From the NCBI GenBank assembly GCA_041398605.1, contig JAWKUK010000003.1, forward strand, positions 310,001 to 374,000: a DNA stretch of 64,000 nt, given 5' to 3'. Both the position numbers and the translations under genes were made by a program. Below the pieces are notes generated by a model that was not told the DNA's origin, did no database searches, and was given only the letters and a program-made list of their open reading frames with translations. The DNA is from JAWKUK01 sp041398605 (GTDB lineage Bacteria > Planctomycetota > UBA1135 > GCA-002686595). Shown here in pieces: positions 29,491 through 38,411 of the stretch (position 1 is its first letter; each line of letters begins with the position of its first letter).

Positions 29491-32025
29491 ATGACGCTCA
29501 CCGCCTTTGCCCTCCTCGCGTTCAGCGCCCCCAGCCCCGCGCTCTGCCCCATTACGAGCCTCCCGGGGCTCCTCGCCGGGCCCAGCGCAGCGCCCGTCGC
29601 GGCCGCCCCCCAAGGGGATGAGGCGGCCCAGATCGTCGCCGAGCGAGCGCTCGCCGCGCGCAGCCTCGCCCCCGACGCCATCTGGCGCGAGGCCGAGCGC
29701 ACGGTCGGCCTCGTCGGCGACGACCTCGGCGCGGCGTTCGACGCCGCGTTGGACGCCGCCCTGCGCGCGGCGCCAGCCGACCCGCGCGAGCGCCTCTTCC
29801 TGGCCTCGGCGCGCCTCCTCGGCGATGACGCCGACGCAGAGCTGATCGGGCGCGCGATGCTGCCGGTCATCGCGTCCGCCGACGAAGCGCTCGCGACCGC
29901 CGCCGCCGAGCTCCTCTCGCGCGCGGGCCTCGAGGTCGCCGCGCCCGACGTGCGAGAAGAGGTCGCAGCGAAACTGCTGGAGCGAGCCCGCGACGGCAAG
30001 AGCGCGCCCACGCTGCGCGCGGCCGCAGCCCTCGCGGTCTACGAGTTCGGCTTGGCGGCGCAGTCTGATCAAGCGCGGCGCACGTTGAAGGAGTTCCTGG
30101 AGTCCCAGGACCCCGAGCTGCGCAAGCTCGGCGCCTTCGGCTTCGCCGCGCGCGGCGTCATCCGTGAGGTCGACGGCGTCGAAGAAGAGCTCGAGCACAT
30201 CGCCTCGTTGCCCGGCGTCGACGGGCGCTTGGCGGACGCGTACCTCCATCAGCTCCGCATCCGTCGCCAGAAGGACACGGAGATCAGCCGCGCACGCGAC
30301 CGCGAGCGCGAGACGCGCGCCAGCAAGGTCCCGGCCGACCTCGCACGCCTCGACAAGCTGATCGACCTGGTCCAAGAGGCGCACCTCGAGGGCGACAAGG
30401 TCACCCGCGACCAGCTCCTCGAAGCTGCGATGCAGGGGCTGCTCCAGAGCCTCGATCAACACTCGAGCTACTTCTCGCCCGACGCGTACAAGAAGTTCGA
30501 GCAGGACCTCGAGGCCGAGTACGGCGGCATCGGCGCATACGTGGGCGAGGACCCGCAGGACGGCCTGTTCACGATCACGCGCCCGATCTACTCGGGGCCC
30601 GCGTACAAAGCCGGCCTCTCGACCGACGACAAGATCGTCCGCATCGATGACTGGCCGACGATCGGCAAGCCGACCGACGAGATCATCAAGCGCCTCAAGG
30701 GGCGCCCGAACACCAACGTCACGCTCTACGTGTGGCGCAACGGGATGGACGCGCAGCTCATCGACCGCCCAACGGACGAGATGAAGGTCGTCGTCGAGCG
30801 GGCGCTCATCGACATCCCGGCGGTGCAGTACCAGCTCCTGCCGGCGGGGATCGCGCTCGTCGAGCTGAACACGTTCAGCCGCCACGCCGCCGAAGAGGTC
30901 AGCGCCGCGGTCAAGGCGATGCAACGCGAGGGTGAAGTGCGCGCGCTCGTGCTCGACCTGCGCAACAACACCGGCGGCCTCTTGACCCAGGCCCGCGACG
31001 TGGGGAGCCTGTTCCTCGAGCGCGGCAAGCCGATCGTCCGCACCCAGAGCCGCGTGCTGGAGCAGCGCACGTTCAGCTCCGACGGGCGCATGCTGATCCC
31101 GCTCGAGATGCCGATGGCGGTGCTCGTGAACCGCTTCTCTGCGTCCGCCTCGGAGATCGTCTCCGGCGCGCTGCAAGACCACGGCCGGGCGACCCTGATC
31201 GGGCAGCGCACGTTCGGCAAGGGCTCGGTGCAGAACCTCGTCCCGATGACGGGCGAGCGCGACGACGAGTTCGTCGACGAGAACCAGAACGGGCGCTTCG
31301 ACAACTGGGAGCGCATCCGGCGCGACTGGAACAACAACGGCCAGTTCGACTTCGCGCCGCGCGTCAAGCTGACGATCGAGCGCTACCTGCTCCCGACCGG
31401 CCGCTCGATCCACCGCGAGCTCGACGCCGAGGGCAACATCACGAGCCCTGGCGGCATCGCGCCCGACCACGAGGTCGAGCTGCGGAAGTACGAGGGCTGG
31501 AAGCTCGTCGAGATGCGCAAGCTGCAGGACACGCGGGCGCTGCGGAACTGGGTCATCGAGCGCTGGGCCACCATGCGCCCCGAGTTCGAAGCCATCGCGG
31601 TCAGCGACTCCGATGACTCCTCGAAGTACCCGGGCTTCGACGACCTCTACGCCTCGCTGGACACCGCGTTGACCCCGGACGAGGTCAGGATGCTGCTGCG
31701 CCTCGAGGTGCGACGGAAGGTGCAGGACGCGCGCGGCGCGGCGTTCCCGTCCGGCGATTTCCAGGAGGACCTGCAGCTGCAAGCCGCGATCGCAGACCTG
31801 ATGAAGCAGCTCGGCAGCGACGTGTCCTCGGTGCCGGCCTACGCCAAGACCTTCGACAAGGTCGAGGAGACGCGGACGAGCCCGGCGCTCGTCGCGCGCA
31901 CGGCGCGCATCGGGGACCTCGATCGCGCGCTCGCGCTGATCGGTGCGTCGAGCACGGACGGCATCTCCAAAGAGGGCGCGGCCGAGCTGAAGCGCATCCT
32001 CGAGGACCTGCGCTCCAAGAACTGA
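29491..32025 (+). CDS. Carboxy-terminal-processing protease, S41 family, with EF-hand loops
   Basis: An 844-residue exported serine protease. ATG at 29491 gives a signal peptide (TLTAFALLAFSAPSPALC). A helical HEAT-like region (about 50-250) is followed by a linker and the Prc/CtpA core. The core includes LDQHSSYFSPDAY and the PDZ segment YGGIGAYVGEDP...GPAYKAGLSTDDKI, then LDLRNNTGGLL, the nucleophile region SASASE (550-555) and the lysine general base in GQRTFGKGSVQ (Lys577). An insert after the lysine carries two EF-hand-like loops, DENQNGRFDNWE (596-607) and DWNNNGQFDF (612-621). Family members cut the C-termini of periplasmic proteins. The insert suggests calcium may influence folding or activity. 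A terminator follows. Confidence 0.92.
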   Translation: MTLTAFALLAFSAPSPALCPITSLPGLLAGPSAAPVAAAPQGDEAAQIVAERALAARSLAPDAIWREAERTVGLVGDDLGAAFDAALDAALRAAPADPRERLFLASARLLGDDADAELIGRAMLPVIASADEALATAAAELLSRAGLEVAAPDVREEVAAKLLERARDGKSAPTLRAAAALAVYEFGLAAQSDQARRTLKEFLESQDPELRKLGAFGFAARGVIREVDGVEEELEHIASLPGVDGRLADAYLHQLRIRRQKDTEISRARDRERETRASKVPADLARLDKLIDLVQEAHLEGDKVTRDQLLEAAMQGLLQSLDQHSSYFSPDAYKKFEQDLEAEYGGIGAYVGEDPQDGLFTITRPIYSGPAYKAGLSTDDKIVRIDDWPTIGKPTDEIIKRLKGRPNTNVTLYVWRNGMDAQLIDRPTDEMKVVVERALIDIPAVQYQLLPAGIALVELNTFSRHAAEEVSAAVKAMQREGEVRALVLDLRNNTGGLLTQARDVGSLFLERGKPIVRTQSRVLEQRTFSSDGRMLIPLEMPMAVLVNRFSASASEIVSGALQDHGRATLIGQRTFGKGSVQNLVPMTGERDDEFVDENQNGRFDNWERIRRDWNNNGQFDFAPRVKLTIERYLLPTGRSIHRELDAEGNITSPGGIAPDHEVELRKYEGWKLVEMRKLQDTRALRNWVIERWATMRPEFEAIAVSDSDDSSKYPGFDDLYASLDTALTPDEVRMLLRLEVRRKVQDARGAAFPSGDFQEDLQLQAAIADLMKQLGSDVSSVPAYAKTFDKVEETRTSPALVARTARIGDLDRALALIGASSTDGISKEGAAELKRILEDLRSKN

Positions 32026-32066
32026 GGCGCGGCCCGCGCTGACCAGCGCAGCCGGCACGACACCAC

Positions 32067-32104
32067 GGGGCCAGCCCGCAGTCCGCGGGCTGGCCCCCCG
32101 TTTT
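32067..32104 (+). terminator. Rho-independent terminator after the S41 peptidase gene
   Basis: A perfect 13-bp inverted repeat, GGGGCCAGCCCGC (32067-32079) and GCGGGCTGGCCCC (32085-32097), with a 5-nt loop, is followed by CCG and TTTT (32101-32104). It lies 42 nt past the peptidase stop. The T-run is short, but the stem is very strong. It could also terminate panB transcription from the other side, though the A-run on that strand is weak. Confidence 0.85.
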
Positions 32105-32178
32105 GGAGCGCGCCGCAAGGTCGGCGCCCCCGATCGGCAAGGGGTGGGCCTGCGCGCGAGCAGCGCGAGCGGGGCGCG

Positions 32179-33006
32179 TCAGTACGACTCGTCGAGGGTC
32201 GGGAACTCCCCCGCGCGCACGTCGACGACATAGCGCTCGAACGCGTCGCGCATGTCATCCGCCATGTGCGCGTAGCGCCGTACGAAGCGCGGGCTGAAGC
32301 GCGTGCAGATCCCGAGCATGTCGTGGCTGACGAGGATCTGGCCGTCGCAATGCGGCCCCGCGCCGATCCCGATCACCGGGATGTCGAGCGACGCGCTGAC
32401 CTCCTGCGCGAGGTGCGCAGGCACCTTCTCGAGCACCAGCGCGAAGACCCCAGCCTCCTGCAGGAGGTGCGCGTCGCGCTTCAGGAGCTCGGCCTCTTCG
32501 GGGTCCCGCGCGCGGACCTGGTACGTCCCGAACTTGTGGATCGACTGCGGCGTCAGGCCGAGGTGGCCCATCACGGGGATCCCGACGTCGACGATGCGCC
32601 GCACCGTCTCCGCCACGACGCGGCCGCCCTCGAGCTTGACCGCCTCGACCCCGGCCTCCTTGACCATCCGCCCGGCGTTGCGCAGCGCCTCGTCCGGGTT
32701 CACTTGGTAGGTCATGAACGGCAGGTCCCCGACGACAAGCGCGCGCTCGACGCCGCGACGGACGAGCGTCGAGTGGTACAGCATGTGCTCGAGCGTGACC
32801 GTGACGGTCGTCTCGAGGCCCTGCATCACGGTCGAGACCGAGTCTCCAACGAGCAAGACGTCGACCCCTGCCTGGTCGAGCAGCTGCGCCATCGTGTAGT
32901 CATACGCGGTCAAGGCTGCGATGCGCTGCCCGCGCTCCTTCATGGCGCGGAGGCTGTTGGTGGTCACCTTCCGCTGGGTGAGCGGCTCGTCTCGATGCTG
33001 CGACAT
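32179..33006 (-). CDS. panB: 3-methyl-2-oxobutanoate hydroxymethyltransferase
   Basis: A 275-residue cytoplasmic enzyme of pantothenate synthesis that makes ketopantoate from 2-oxoisovalerate and methylene-tetrahydrofolate. The TIM-barrel motifs are complete: ALTAYDYTMAQLLDQAGVD, LLVGDSVSTVMQG (Mg-binding Asp), FMTYQVNPDEALRNAGR, VKLEGG, VMGHLGLTPQSIHKFG, PVIGIGAGPHCDGQILVSHD. ATG at 33006. No panC is next to it. Its 3' end faces the S41 gene's terminator. Confidence 0.96.
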   Translation of the reverse strand: MSQHRDEPLTQRKVTTNSLRAMKERGQRIAALTAYDYTMAQLLDQAGVDVLLVGDSVSTVMQGLETTVTVTLEHMLYHSTLVRRGVERALVVGDLPFMTYQVNPDEALRNAGRMVKEAGVEAVKLEGGRVVAETVRRIVDVGIPVMGHLGLTPQSIHKFGTYQVRARDPEEAELLKRDAHLLQEAGVFALVLEKVPAHLAQEVSASLDIPVIGIGAGPHCDGQILVSHDMLGICTRFSPRFVRRYAHMADDMRDAFERYVVDVRAGEFPTLDESY

Positions 33007-33070
33007 GGGCGGGTTGTATCACGACCGGGCGCGCCAGGCCCGTTGGCCGGCGCCCGTCGGCGGCCCGCCG

Positions 33071-34843
33071 TCAGAGGAGCACGGCCGACTGGCCCGCGTG
33101 CGCGCCATCGATCGCGGCGCTCGTGATGCCACCCGCGTGCCCCGCGCCCTCGCCGATCGGGAACAGGTTCGCGAAGCCGCGCGCGAGGCGCGTCGCCCGA
33201 TCCCGGGGCGCGCGCACCGGCCCCGAGCTGCGCGTCTCGACGCCGACGAGGAGGCCCTCGGGGCCCGCGAAGCCCGCGAGCTGACGCTCAAAAGCGCTGA
33301 GCGCGTGCCGCAGCGCGCGCGTCACGACCGGCGGCAACAAGTCGTCGATGCGGCCGGGCACAGCGCCGAAGCCGTAGCTCGTCGCGAAGGGGCCAGGCGA
33401 GAGCCGCCCCGCCAGGAAGTCCGGCACGCGCTGCGCCGGAGCGGCGTAGGTGCCGCCCCCCGCTGCGAAGAAGCGCGCCTCGAGCGCGCGCTGGAGCGCG
33501 ACCCCGGCGAAGGGGTCCACGCCGCCCGGCCCCGCCAAGTCGGCCCGCAGCGCTGCGCCCCCGGGCGAGGCGACGTCCCCGCGAAACTGGGCGAGGTCGA
33601 GCCCGCACGCGTCGAACACGTCGGGCGTGAGCGTCGTGACGACCGCCGCGTTGGCGTAGCGCGACGAGTGCTTCGAGTTGCTCATGCCGTTGGTGCAGAG
33701 CTGGCCCGGCTCGTTGACGCTGGCGACGATGCGGCCGCCGGGGCACATGCAGAAGCTGTGCGCGCCCGCTCCGGACCCCGCGGCGCCATGCGTGTCGGCC
33801 TGCGCGCGGAGGTTGTACGAGGCGGGCCCGAGCAGCGCCGCTTCGGGCCCCTCGCCGTAGCGACCCGCGGTGACCAACGCCTGCGGGTGCTCGACGCGCA
33901 CGCCGAGCTGAAAGGGCTTCGCCTCGAACACGACGCCGTCGCGCGCCAGCCACGCCCACGTGTCGCGCGCGCTGTGGCCGACGGCGACGACCAGGGCGTC
34001 GCAGGGGAGCGCTCCCGCGCTGGTCCGGACCGCGCGCACGCGCTTACGCCCGTCGGGGCCATCCGCCACTACGAGCCCCTCGGCGCGAGTGTCGAAGTGG
34101 AAGCGCACGCCGGCCGCCTCCATGCGCGCGCGCAGCCGCGGCAGGATGCGGTGCAGCTTGTCCGTGCCGATGTGCGCGCGCGCGTCGAAGACGATCTCGG
34201 GCGGCGCGCCGGCCGCGACGAGCTCCTCGAGGATCGGCACCTCCAGCGGGTCATCGACGCGCGTGTAGACCTTGCCGTCGGAGTACGTGCCCGCGCCGCC
34301 TTCGCCGAAGAGGAGGTTCGTGTCGGGGTCCGGCGCAGCCCCGCGGTGGAACGCGACGAGCTTCTTGCCGCGCGTCTCGATGGGCGCGCCGCGCTCGATC
34401 AGCGTCACCGCGGCGCCCGAGAGCGCAGCGGCGAGGGCCGCGAAGAGCCCGCCGGGGCCCGCGCCGAGGACGACGACCTCCGGTCGCCGGCGGTCGCCCC
34501 CCCCCGCGCGCCCAGTGGGCGCCGCGGCGAGGCTCCCCACGGCCGGGGCCTCGCGGACCCGCCCTTCGCGCATGAGCCGCGCCATGCGCGGGGTGCGGCG
34601 CGCGCCCTCCACGACGAGGTCCACCTGACACACGAAGTGGATCCCGCCCCGCTTGCGGCGCGCATCGATCGAGCGCCGCGCGAAGCGAAATCCGCGCAGC
34701 TCCCCGGGATCCAGGCCGAGCTCACGCGCGGCGCGCTCGCGCACGCTCGCGTCGGGTTCGTCGAGGTCCTGGACCAGCGCCGAGAGGCGCCAGGTCACCG
34801 CGGGCGGGGCGCCGCCGTCGCCACGTTGGGGTCGCGCTCGCAT
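33071..34843 (-). CDS. FAD-dependent dehydrogenase, COG2509 type
   Basis: A 590-residue flavoprotein of the uncharacterised COG2509 family. An N-terminal alpha/beta domain (SALVQDLDEPDASVRERAARELGL, then FRFARRSIDARRKRGGIHFVCQVDL) precedes the FAD-binding GAGPGGLFAAL (127-137). Further marks are LLFGEGGAGTYSDGKVYTR, CDALVVAVGHSARDTW, SFCMCPGGRIVASVNEPG, NGMSNSKHSSRYANAAVV and, at the end, FPIGEGAGHAGGITSAAIDG. The substrate of this family is unknown. ATG at 34843 is the first start giving the domain; longer in-frame extensions are antisense to the lipoprotein gene. It is divergent from that gene across 153 nt. Confidence 0.88.
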   Translation of the reverse strand: MRARPQRGDGGAPPAVTWRLSALVQDLDEPDASVRERAARELGLDPGELRGFRFARRSIDARRKRGGIHFVCQVDLVVEGARRTPRMARLMREGRVREAPAVGSLAAAPTGRAGGGDRRRPEVVVLGAGPGGLFAALAAALSGAAVTLIERGAPIETRGKKLVAFHRGAAPDPDTNLLFGEGGAGTYSDGKVYTRVDDPLEVPILEELVAAGAPPEIVFDARAHIGTDKLHRILPRLRARMEAAGVRFHFDTRAEGLVVADGPDGRKRVRAVRTSAGALPCDALVVAVGHSARDTWAWLARDGVVFEAKPFQLGVRVEHPQALVTAGRYGEGPEAALLGPASYNLRAQADTHGAAGSGAGAHSFCMCPGGRIVASVNEPGQLCTNGMSNSKHSSRYANAAVVTTLTPDVFDACGLDLAQFRGDVASPGGAALRADLAGPGGVDPFAGVALQRALEARFFAAGGGTYAAPAQRVPDFLAGRLSPGPFATSYGFGAVPGRIDDLLPPVVTRALRHALSAFERQLAGFAGPEGLLVGVETRSSGPVRAPRDRATRLARGFANLFPIGEGAGHAGGITSAAIDGAHAGQSAVLL

Positions 34844-34976
34844 TGGGGGCGGCAGGATACCCGCGTGATGCAGGCGGGTCTCCCCAAGGAAGTTCTGCCC
34901 GCGCGCTCGAATCGCGCCCCCCAGGTGTGCCACGCTCTCGGAATGGCGCACCCCTCGCGCCGGCCACGCCCCGCCC

Positions 34977-34992
34977 TGCGCTCCGTACAACG
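34977..34992 (+). promoter_or_regulatory. Second copy of the 16-bp motif, directly before the lipoprotein start
   Basis: TGCGCTCCGTACAACG ends 4 nt before the ATG at 34997. If TACAAC (34986-34991) is a -10 box, transcription would start at or next to the ATG, giving a leaderless mRNA. This is an inference from spacing; no matching -35 box stands out. Confidence 0.35.
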
Positions 34993-34996
34993 CCCT

Positions 34997-35587
34997 ATGC
35001 CGCTCACCACCTTTGCACCCCATGCACCCACCTGTGGCAGGCCCTCGCGCTGGCTCGCCCGCGGCCTCGTGCTCGCGGCCTGCCTGCCGCTCGCCGGAGT
35101 CACCGCGAGCTGCACGACGGCGTCGGCCATCGCCCTGCAGCCGACGAAGGTCGAGGTCCAGCGCCCCTTGAACGGCACGGTGCGGGTGGAGGCCACGGGC
35201 AGCGCGCGGCGCGCCGGGATCGGCTCGCGGGCGATCGGCAGCGACGATTTGGCCCATGCCGTGCGCGGCACGCTGCTCGCCTCGGCGCTCAGCTCGGGCG
35301 TCGTGGAGGGCGGCGAGGCCGACCACCTGCTGCGCGTCGAGGTCCTGTCCGTAGAGCGCTCAGACCTCCAGCTCGACATGCAGGCCGCGATCAGCGTGCG
35401 TTGGACCCTCCTCGACGGCGCCGGCCGGGTCGCGCGCTGGGAAGAGACCGTCACGACCTTGGGTAAGGCCACGACGTTCGACGCCGGGATGGTCGAGGAC
35501 CGCGCGCGGATGGCGCTCGAGTCCGCCACGCGCAAGAACATCGAAGAGGGCCTGCGGCGGCTGGGCCGCCGGGCGGGCGACATTTGA
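34997..35587 (+). CDS. Small lipoprotein of unknown function
   Basis: A 196-residue exported protein. ATG at 34997 leads to an Arg-containing n-region and hydrophobic stretch WLARGLVLAACLPLAGVTASC, whose TASC is a usable lipobox. The mature part is alpha/beta with VEVQRPLNGTVRVEATG, an HLLRVEVLSVERSDLQLDM strand pair and a helical C-terminus. It resembles small envelope lipoproteins that carry a beta-sandwich of the DUF330/LPS-assembly sort, but I cannot name a family. An in-frame ATG at 34943 is possible. The last base pairs overlap the TTG start of the next gene (TTGA), so the two products are probably made together. Confidence 0.72.
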   Translation: MPLTTFAPHAPTCGRPSRWLARGLVLAACLPLAGVTASCTTASAIALQPTKVEVQRPLNGTVRVEATGSARRAGIGSRAIGSDDLAHAVRGTLLASALSSGVVEGGEADHLLRVEVLSVERSDLQLDMQAAISVRWTLLDGAGRVARWEETVTTLGKATTFDAGMVEDRARMALESATRKNIEEGLRRLGRRAGDI

Positions 35588-37110
35588 GCAGCGCTGACGG
35601 AGACGATGCGACTGGGGCTGACGGCGCCGGAGAGGAGGTGACCCTCACGCCGGTCGAGGCCCTGCGCGAGCTGCTCGCCGCCGAGGACCGCGATGCTTCC
35701 CCGGGGGCAGCGCCGCTGGTCGCGCTCGCCGCGGACGAGGACCCGGAGCTGCGGGCGGCGGTCGAGGGCGTCGCGCTGCGGGTCGCGGAGCTGCAGCGCC
35801 GCGGCGTCTGGCACGGGGAATGGGCGGAGCTCCCCCATGACCTGCCGCCCGCGTTGGGCGGCGCCAAGGGCGGCGCCGGCCAGCGGGCCGGCGCCGACCC
35901 GCGCGCGGTGTGGCGCGCTCGCTTCGACCAAGCGCGCCCGATCGTCTTGCCTGGCTTCGTCGACCCCGACGAGTTCCGCGCGGAGCTCGATGACCGCATG
36001 CGCCTCTTCGATGCGCTGCAGCTCGAGGCCGGCGGCCTGCGCGAGTTCCTGCACGAGGCGCGCGCCGCGCTCGCCCCCGAGTTCACGACGACGAGCATCG
36101 AGCGCCTCGAGACGGACCGCGACCTCGAACGCGCGACGCTCCTCTTCGAACGTCCGGGGAGCTCGCAGCGCTTCAAGGACCTCTGGGTGAAGAGCGCTTG
36201 GCTCTCGAACCACGACGCCGACGCCTCGCTGCGCGTGCGGCTGTCCTTCGGGCGCGAGGTCGAGAACGATGCTTCGCGCGACGTCGCGCGGCACCTCGCG
36301 GTCGCGACGCTCGCGACGCGCTTGCTGCCGGAGTGCGCGCTCGCCCACGAGAACGAGGTGCTCGGGCGGCTGCTCCACGAGTGGGTCGGCGGCGAGTGCT
36401 TCCTGTCGCAGCACATCGCCTATTGGAACGCGCCCGAGGGCGGCGCGCTGTTCCACCATGACGCCTTCGACGAGCCGATCCAAGGCGGCCAGCGCGGCGT
36501 CGTCTACATGCAGCTCACGGGCACGAGCGCTTGGCTCGCGCTCTCGCTCCAAGACCTGGCGACGCGCGTCGAAGAGTTCGCGGCGGCCCTGGCCGAGGGC
36601 GCCGCGCCCTGGATCCAAGAGGCGCTGTGGCCCGACCCGACAGCCCGCGCCGCCTTCCTACACATCATCGCCCACCGGCACCTGCTCGAAGCCGAGCTCG
36701 CGCAGCCTGGCTGCGGCGCGCTCGCGGGGCTCGTGAACCGCGGGCCCGAGTTCACGGGCTGGCTCGCGGACGCCGGGCATGCGTGGCTCCTCGACCCCGG
36801 CGACGTCATCGTCCTGCCGAACCACGGCCTCGGCGCGACCTGCATGCACTCCGTCTTCTGCGCGTCGGACGAGCCCGGCTACGCGCTCTCGATGGCGATC
36901 CGTGAGCGGCGCCCGGCCGCCCCAAGCCGGCCCCAGGAAGGGACGACGGACGCCGCGTCTGGGCTCGGGCGGGACCCCGGGGGCGTCGTTCGCGTCGGCG
37001 CCGACCGGCGGCGCGGCCGCGGCGCGCGGCGCGGCCCCAGCAAAGGGACCAGCGGAGGTCCCAGCGGAGGTCGAAACCGAGGCCCCGCCCGCGGCGCACG
37101 CCGCCGCTGA
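35584..37110 (+). CDS. Putative Fe(II)/2-oxoglutarate-dependent oxygenase (cupin-like) with basic C-terminal tail
   Basis: A 508-residue protein. The start is TTG at 35584, overlapping the lipoprotein stop; a GTG at 35638 is an alternative. The central region has WVGGECFLSQHIAYWNAPEG, then LFHHDAFDE with H291-x-D293 and, about 130 residues on, NHGLGATCMHSVFC with His414 and His422. An H-x-D...H pattern with an Arg some 17 residues later (about 439) fits the iron/2OG facial triad of JmjC/cupin-like hydroxylases. The last 45 residues are Gly/Arg/Ser rich (RRRGRGARRGPSKGTSGG and similar) and look disordered and nucleic-acid- or polyanion-binding. No family is certain; the oxygenase call is inference from motif spacing. 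Confidence 0.5.
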   Translation: MSSADGDDATGADGAGEEVTLTPVEALRELLAAEDRDASPGAAPLVALAADEDPELRAAVEGVALRVAELQRRGVWHGEWAELPHDLPPALGGAKGGAGQRAGADPRAVWRARFDQARPIVLPGFVDPDEFRAELDDRMRLFDALQLEAGGLREFLHEARAALAPEFTTTSIERLETDRDLERATLLFERPGSSQRFKDLWVKSAWLSNHDADASLRVRLSFGREVENDASRDVARHLAVATLATRLLPECALAHENEVLGRLLHEWVGGECFLSQHIAYWNAPEGGALFHHDAFDEPIQGGQRGVVYMQLTGTSAWLALSLQDLATRVEEFAAALAEGAAPWIQEALWPDPTARAAFLHIIAHRHLLEAELAQPGCGALAGLVNRGPEFTGWLADAGHAWLLDPGDVIVLPNHGLGATCMHSVFCASDEPGYALSMAIRERRPAAPSRPQEGTTDAASGLGRDPGGVVRVGADRRRGRGARRGPSKGTSGGPSGGRNRGPARGARRR

Positions 37111-37193
37111 CGGGCCGAGAAATCGCCGCGAGGACGCGCCTAACCCGAAGGTCGCGCTGCCTTCGCTTCGCGCTCTTTCGTACGCTGCCAGCG

Positions 37194-38411
37194 ATGCCGC
37201 ACGACGCCCCTAAGCCCGCCGAGCCGATCGGACTGCCCGTTGGCCTCGCCGCCGCCGCAGAGGACCTCGGCGTCCGCCCCGCCGACGTGCTCGCGCTGGG
37301 ATCCGGCGCGGCGCCCGGCCACCGCTGGCTCGCGTTGCGCCCCGACCAGGTGCTCGTCGGCGGGACGTTCCGCGGCCTCGACGCAGAGCTCGGCCCGGAG
37401 TCGTACCTGTTCCTGTTTGTGCCCGCGCTGGGCGGCACCTCTGCGCCAGACGACCGCCAGCTCGCCCATTGGCGCGACGCGGTCTGGCCGCTCGTGCACC
37501 TCTCCGCCGTCTACTCGAGCGCAGGCGGCCGCACGGTCCGACGCACGGCCGATGGCCGTCGCAAGCCGCTCGAGGGCGAGCCGCTGCGCGCCGCCGCGGT
37601 GCTCGCCGGGCGGCGCCGCACGTACGCCATGTCGCCCGCGGCAACGGTCGAGAAGTTCGACGCCAACGCCCAGGGGTGGTCGGGCGCGCCCTCCAGCGCG
37701 GGCTACCCGCACTTCCGCTGGATGCGCCGCCTCGTCGGGCGCTTCGTGCCTGCGACGCCTGGGAGCCGCGTGCTCGACTTCGGCTCGGGCGCCGGCTGGG
37801 TCGGCATCGAAGCCGCGCTCGGCTCGCGGGACGTCCAACTGCGCGCGTTCGATCCGAGCCCCGAGCTCGTGCGCATCGCCACGGACAATGCGCGCGCCTC
37901 AGGGGTGAAGGACTTCGAAGCGCGGACCGGTTTCGGCGAGGACCCGCCCTACCCCGCGGAGGGCGAGGCGCCGTTCGACCTCACGATCAGCTCCGGGGTG
38001 GTCAGCTTCGCGCCGGACCTGGAGGCCTGGCTCGACGGCCTCGCGCGCACCGTGCGCCCGGGCGGCGACCTCGTCATCGGTGACATCCACCCGCACTCGT
38101 TTGGCTTCAAACGCCGCCGCAACAAGAAGCCGCTGCTCCCCGTGCGCGAGCTGAACGCCCACAGCCGCGAGCTCGTGCGCGCAGGCCTCGAGCAGCGCGG
38201 CTTCCGCCACGTGCGCTCCGGCGCGTACCAGCTGACCTGGCCCGTGCCGGAGATCATGCACCTCAACGAGTCGAAGCTGGGCGGGGTCCTGACCTACCCG
38301 CTGCTCTGGGCGAACCAAGCGGCGTCACGCATCGACCGGACGTTTGGCTCGCCGCTGCAAGACCGCTTCGACTCGTGGGTCATGCACTTGTCGCGTCCGA
38401 ACGCGGAGTGA
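37194..38411 (+). CDS. SAM-dependent methyltransferase with N-terminal extension
   Basis: A 405-residue protein. Residues about 1-145 are an extension without a known motif. The C-terminal part is a class I methyltransferase: VLDFGSGAGWVGIEAAL (motif I), LRAFDPSPELVRIA (acidic loop), FDLTISSGVVSFAPDLEAWLDGLARTV and GGDLVIGDIHPHSFG. A partial VEKFDANAQGWSG lead-in is common in small-molecule or lipid-type methyltransferases. The substrate is unknown. The final 32 bp overlap the 3' end of accD on the other strand, so the two genes share coding DNA. Confidence 0.85.
   Translation: MPHDAPKPAEPIGLPVGLAAAAEDLGVRPADVLALGSGAAPGHRWLALRPDQVLVGGTFRGLDAELGPESYLFLFVPALGGTSAPDDRQLAHWRDAVWPLVHLSAVYSSAGGRTVRRTADGRRKPLEGEPLRAAAVLAGRRRTYAMSPAATVEKFDANAQGWSGAPSSAGYPHFRWMRRLVGRFVPATPGSRVLDFGSGAGWVGIEAALGSRDVQLRAFDPSPELVRIATDNARASGVKDFEARTGFGEDPPYPAEGEAPFDLTISSGVVSFAPDLEAWLDGLARTVRPGGDLVIGDIHPHSFGFKRRRNKKPLLPVRELNAHSRELVRAGLEQRGFRHVRSGAYQLTWPVPEIMHLNESKLGGVLTYPLLWANQAASRIDRTFGSPLQDRFDSWVMHLSRPNAE

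Noticed and set aside
32921..35587. An 888-residue gene covering the flavoprotein's antisense strand and the lipoprotein
   Set aside because: The first two-thirds is antisense to a conserved flavoprotein; only the lipoprotein from 34997 has a signal peptide.
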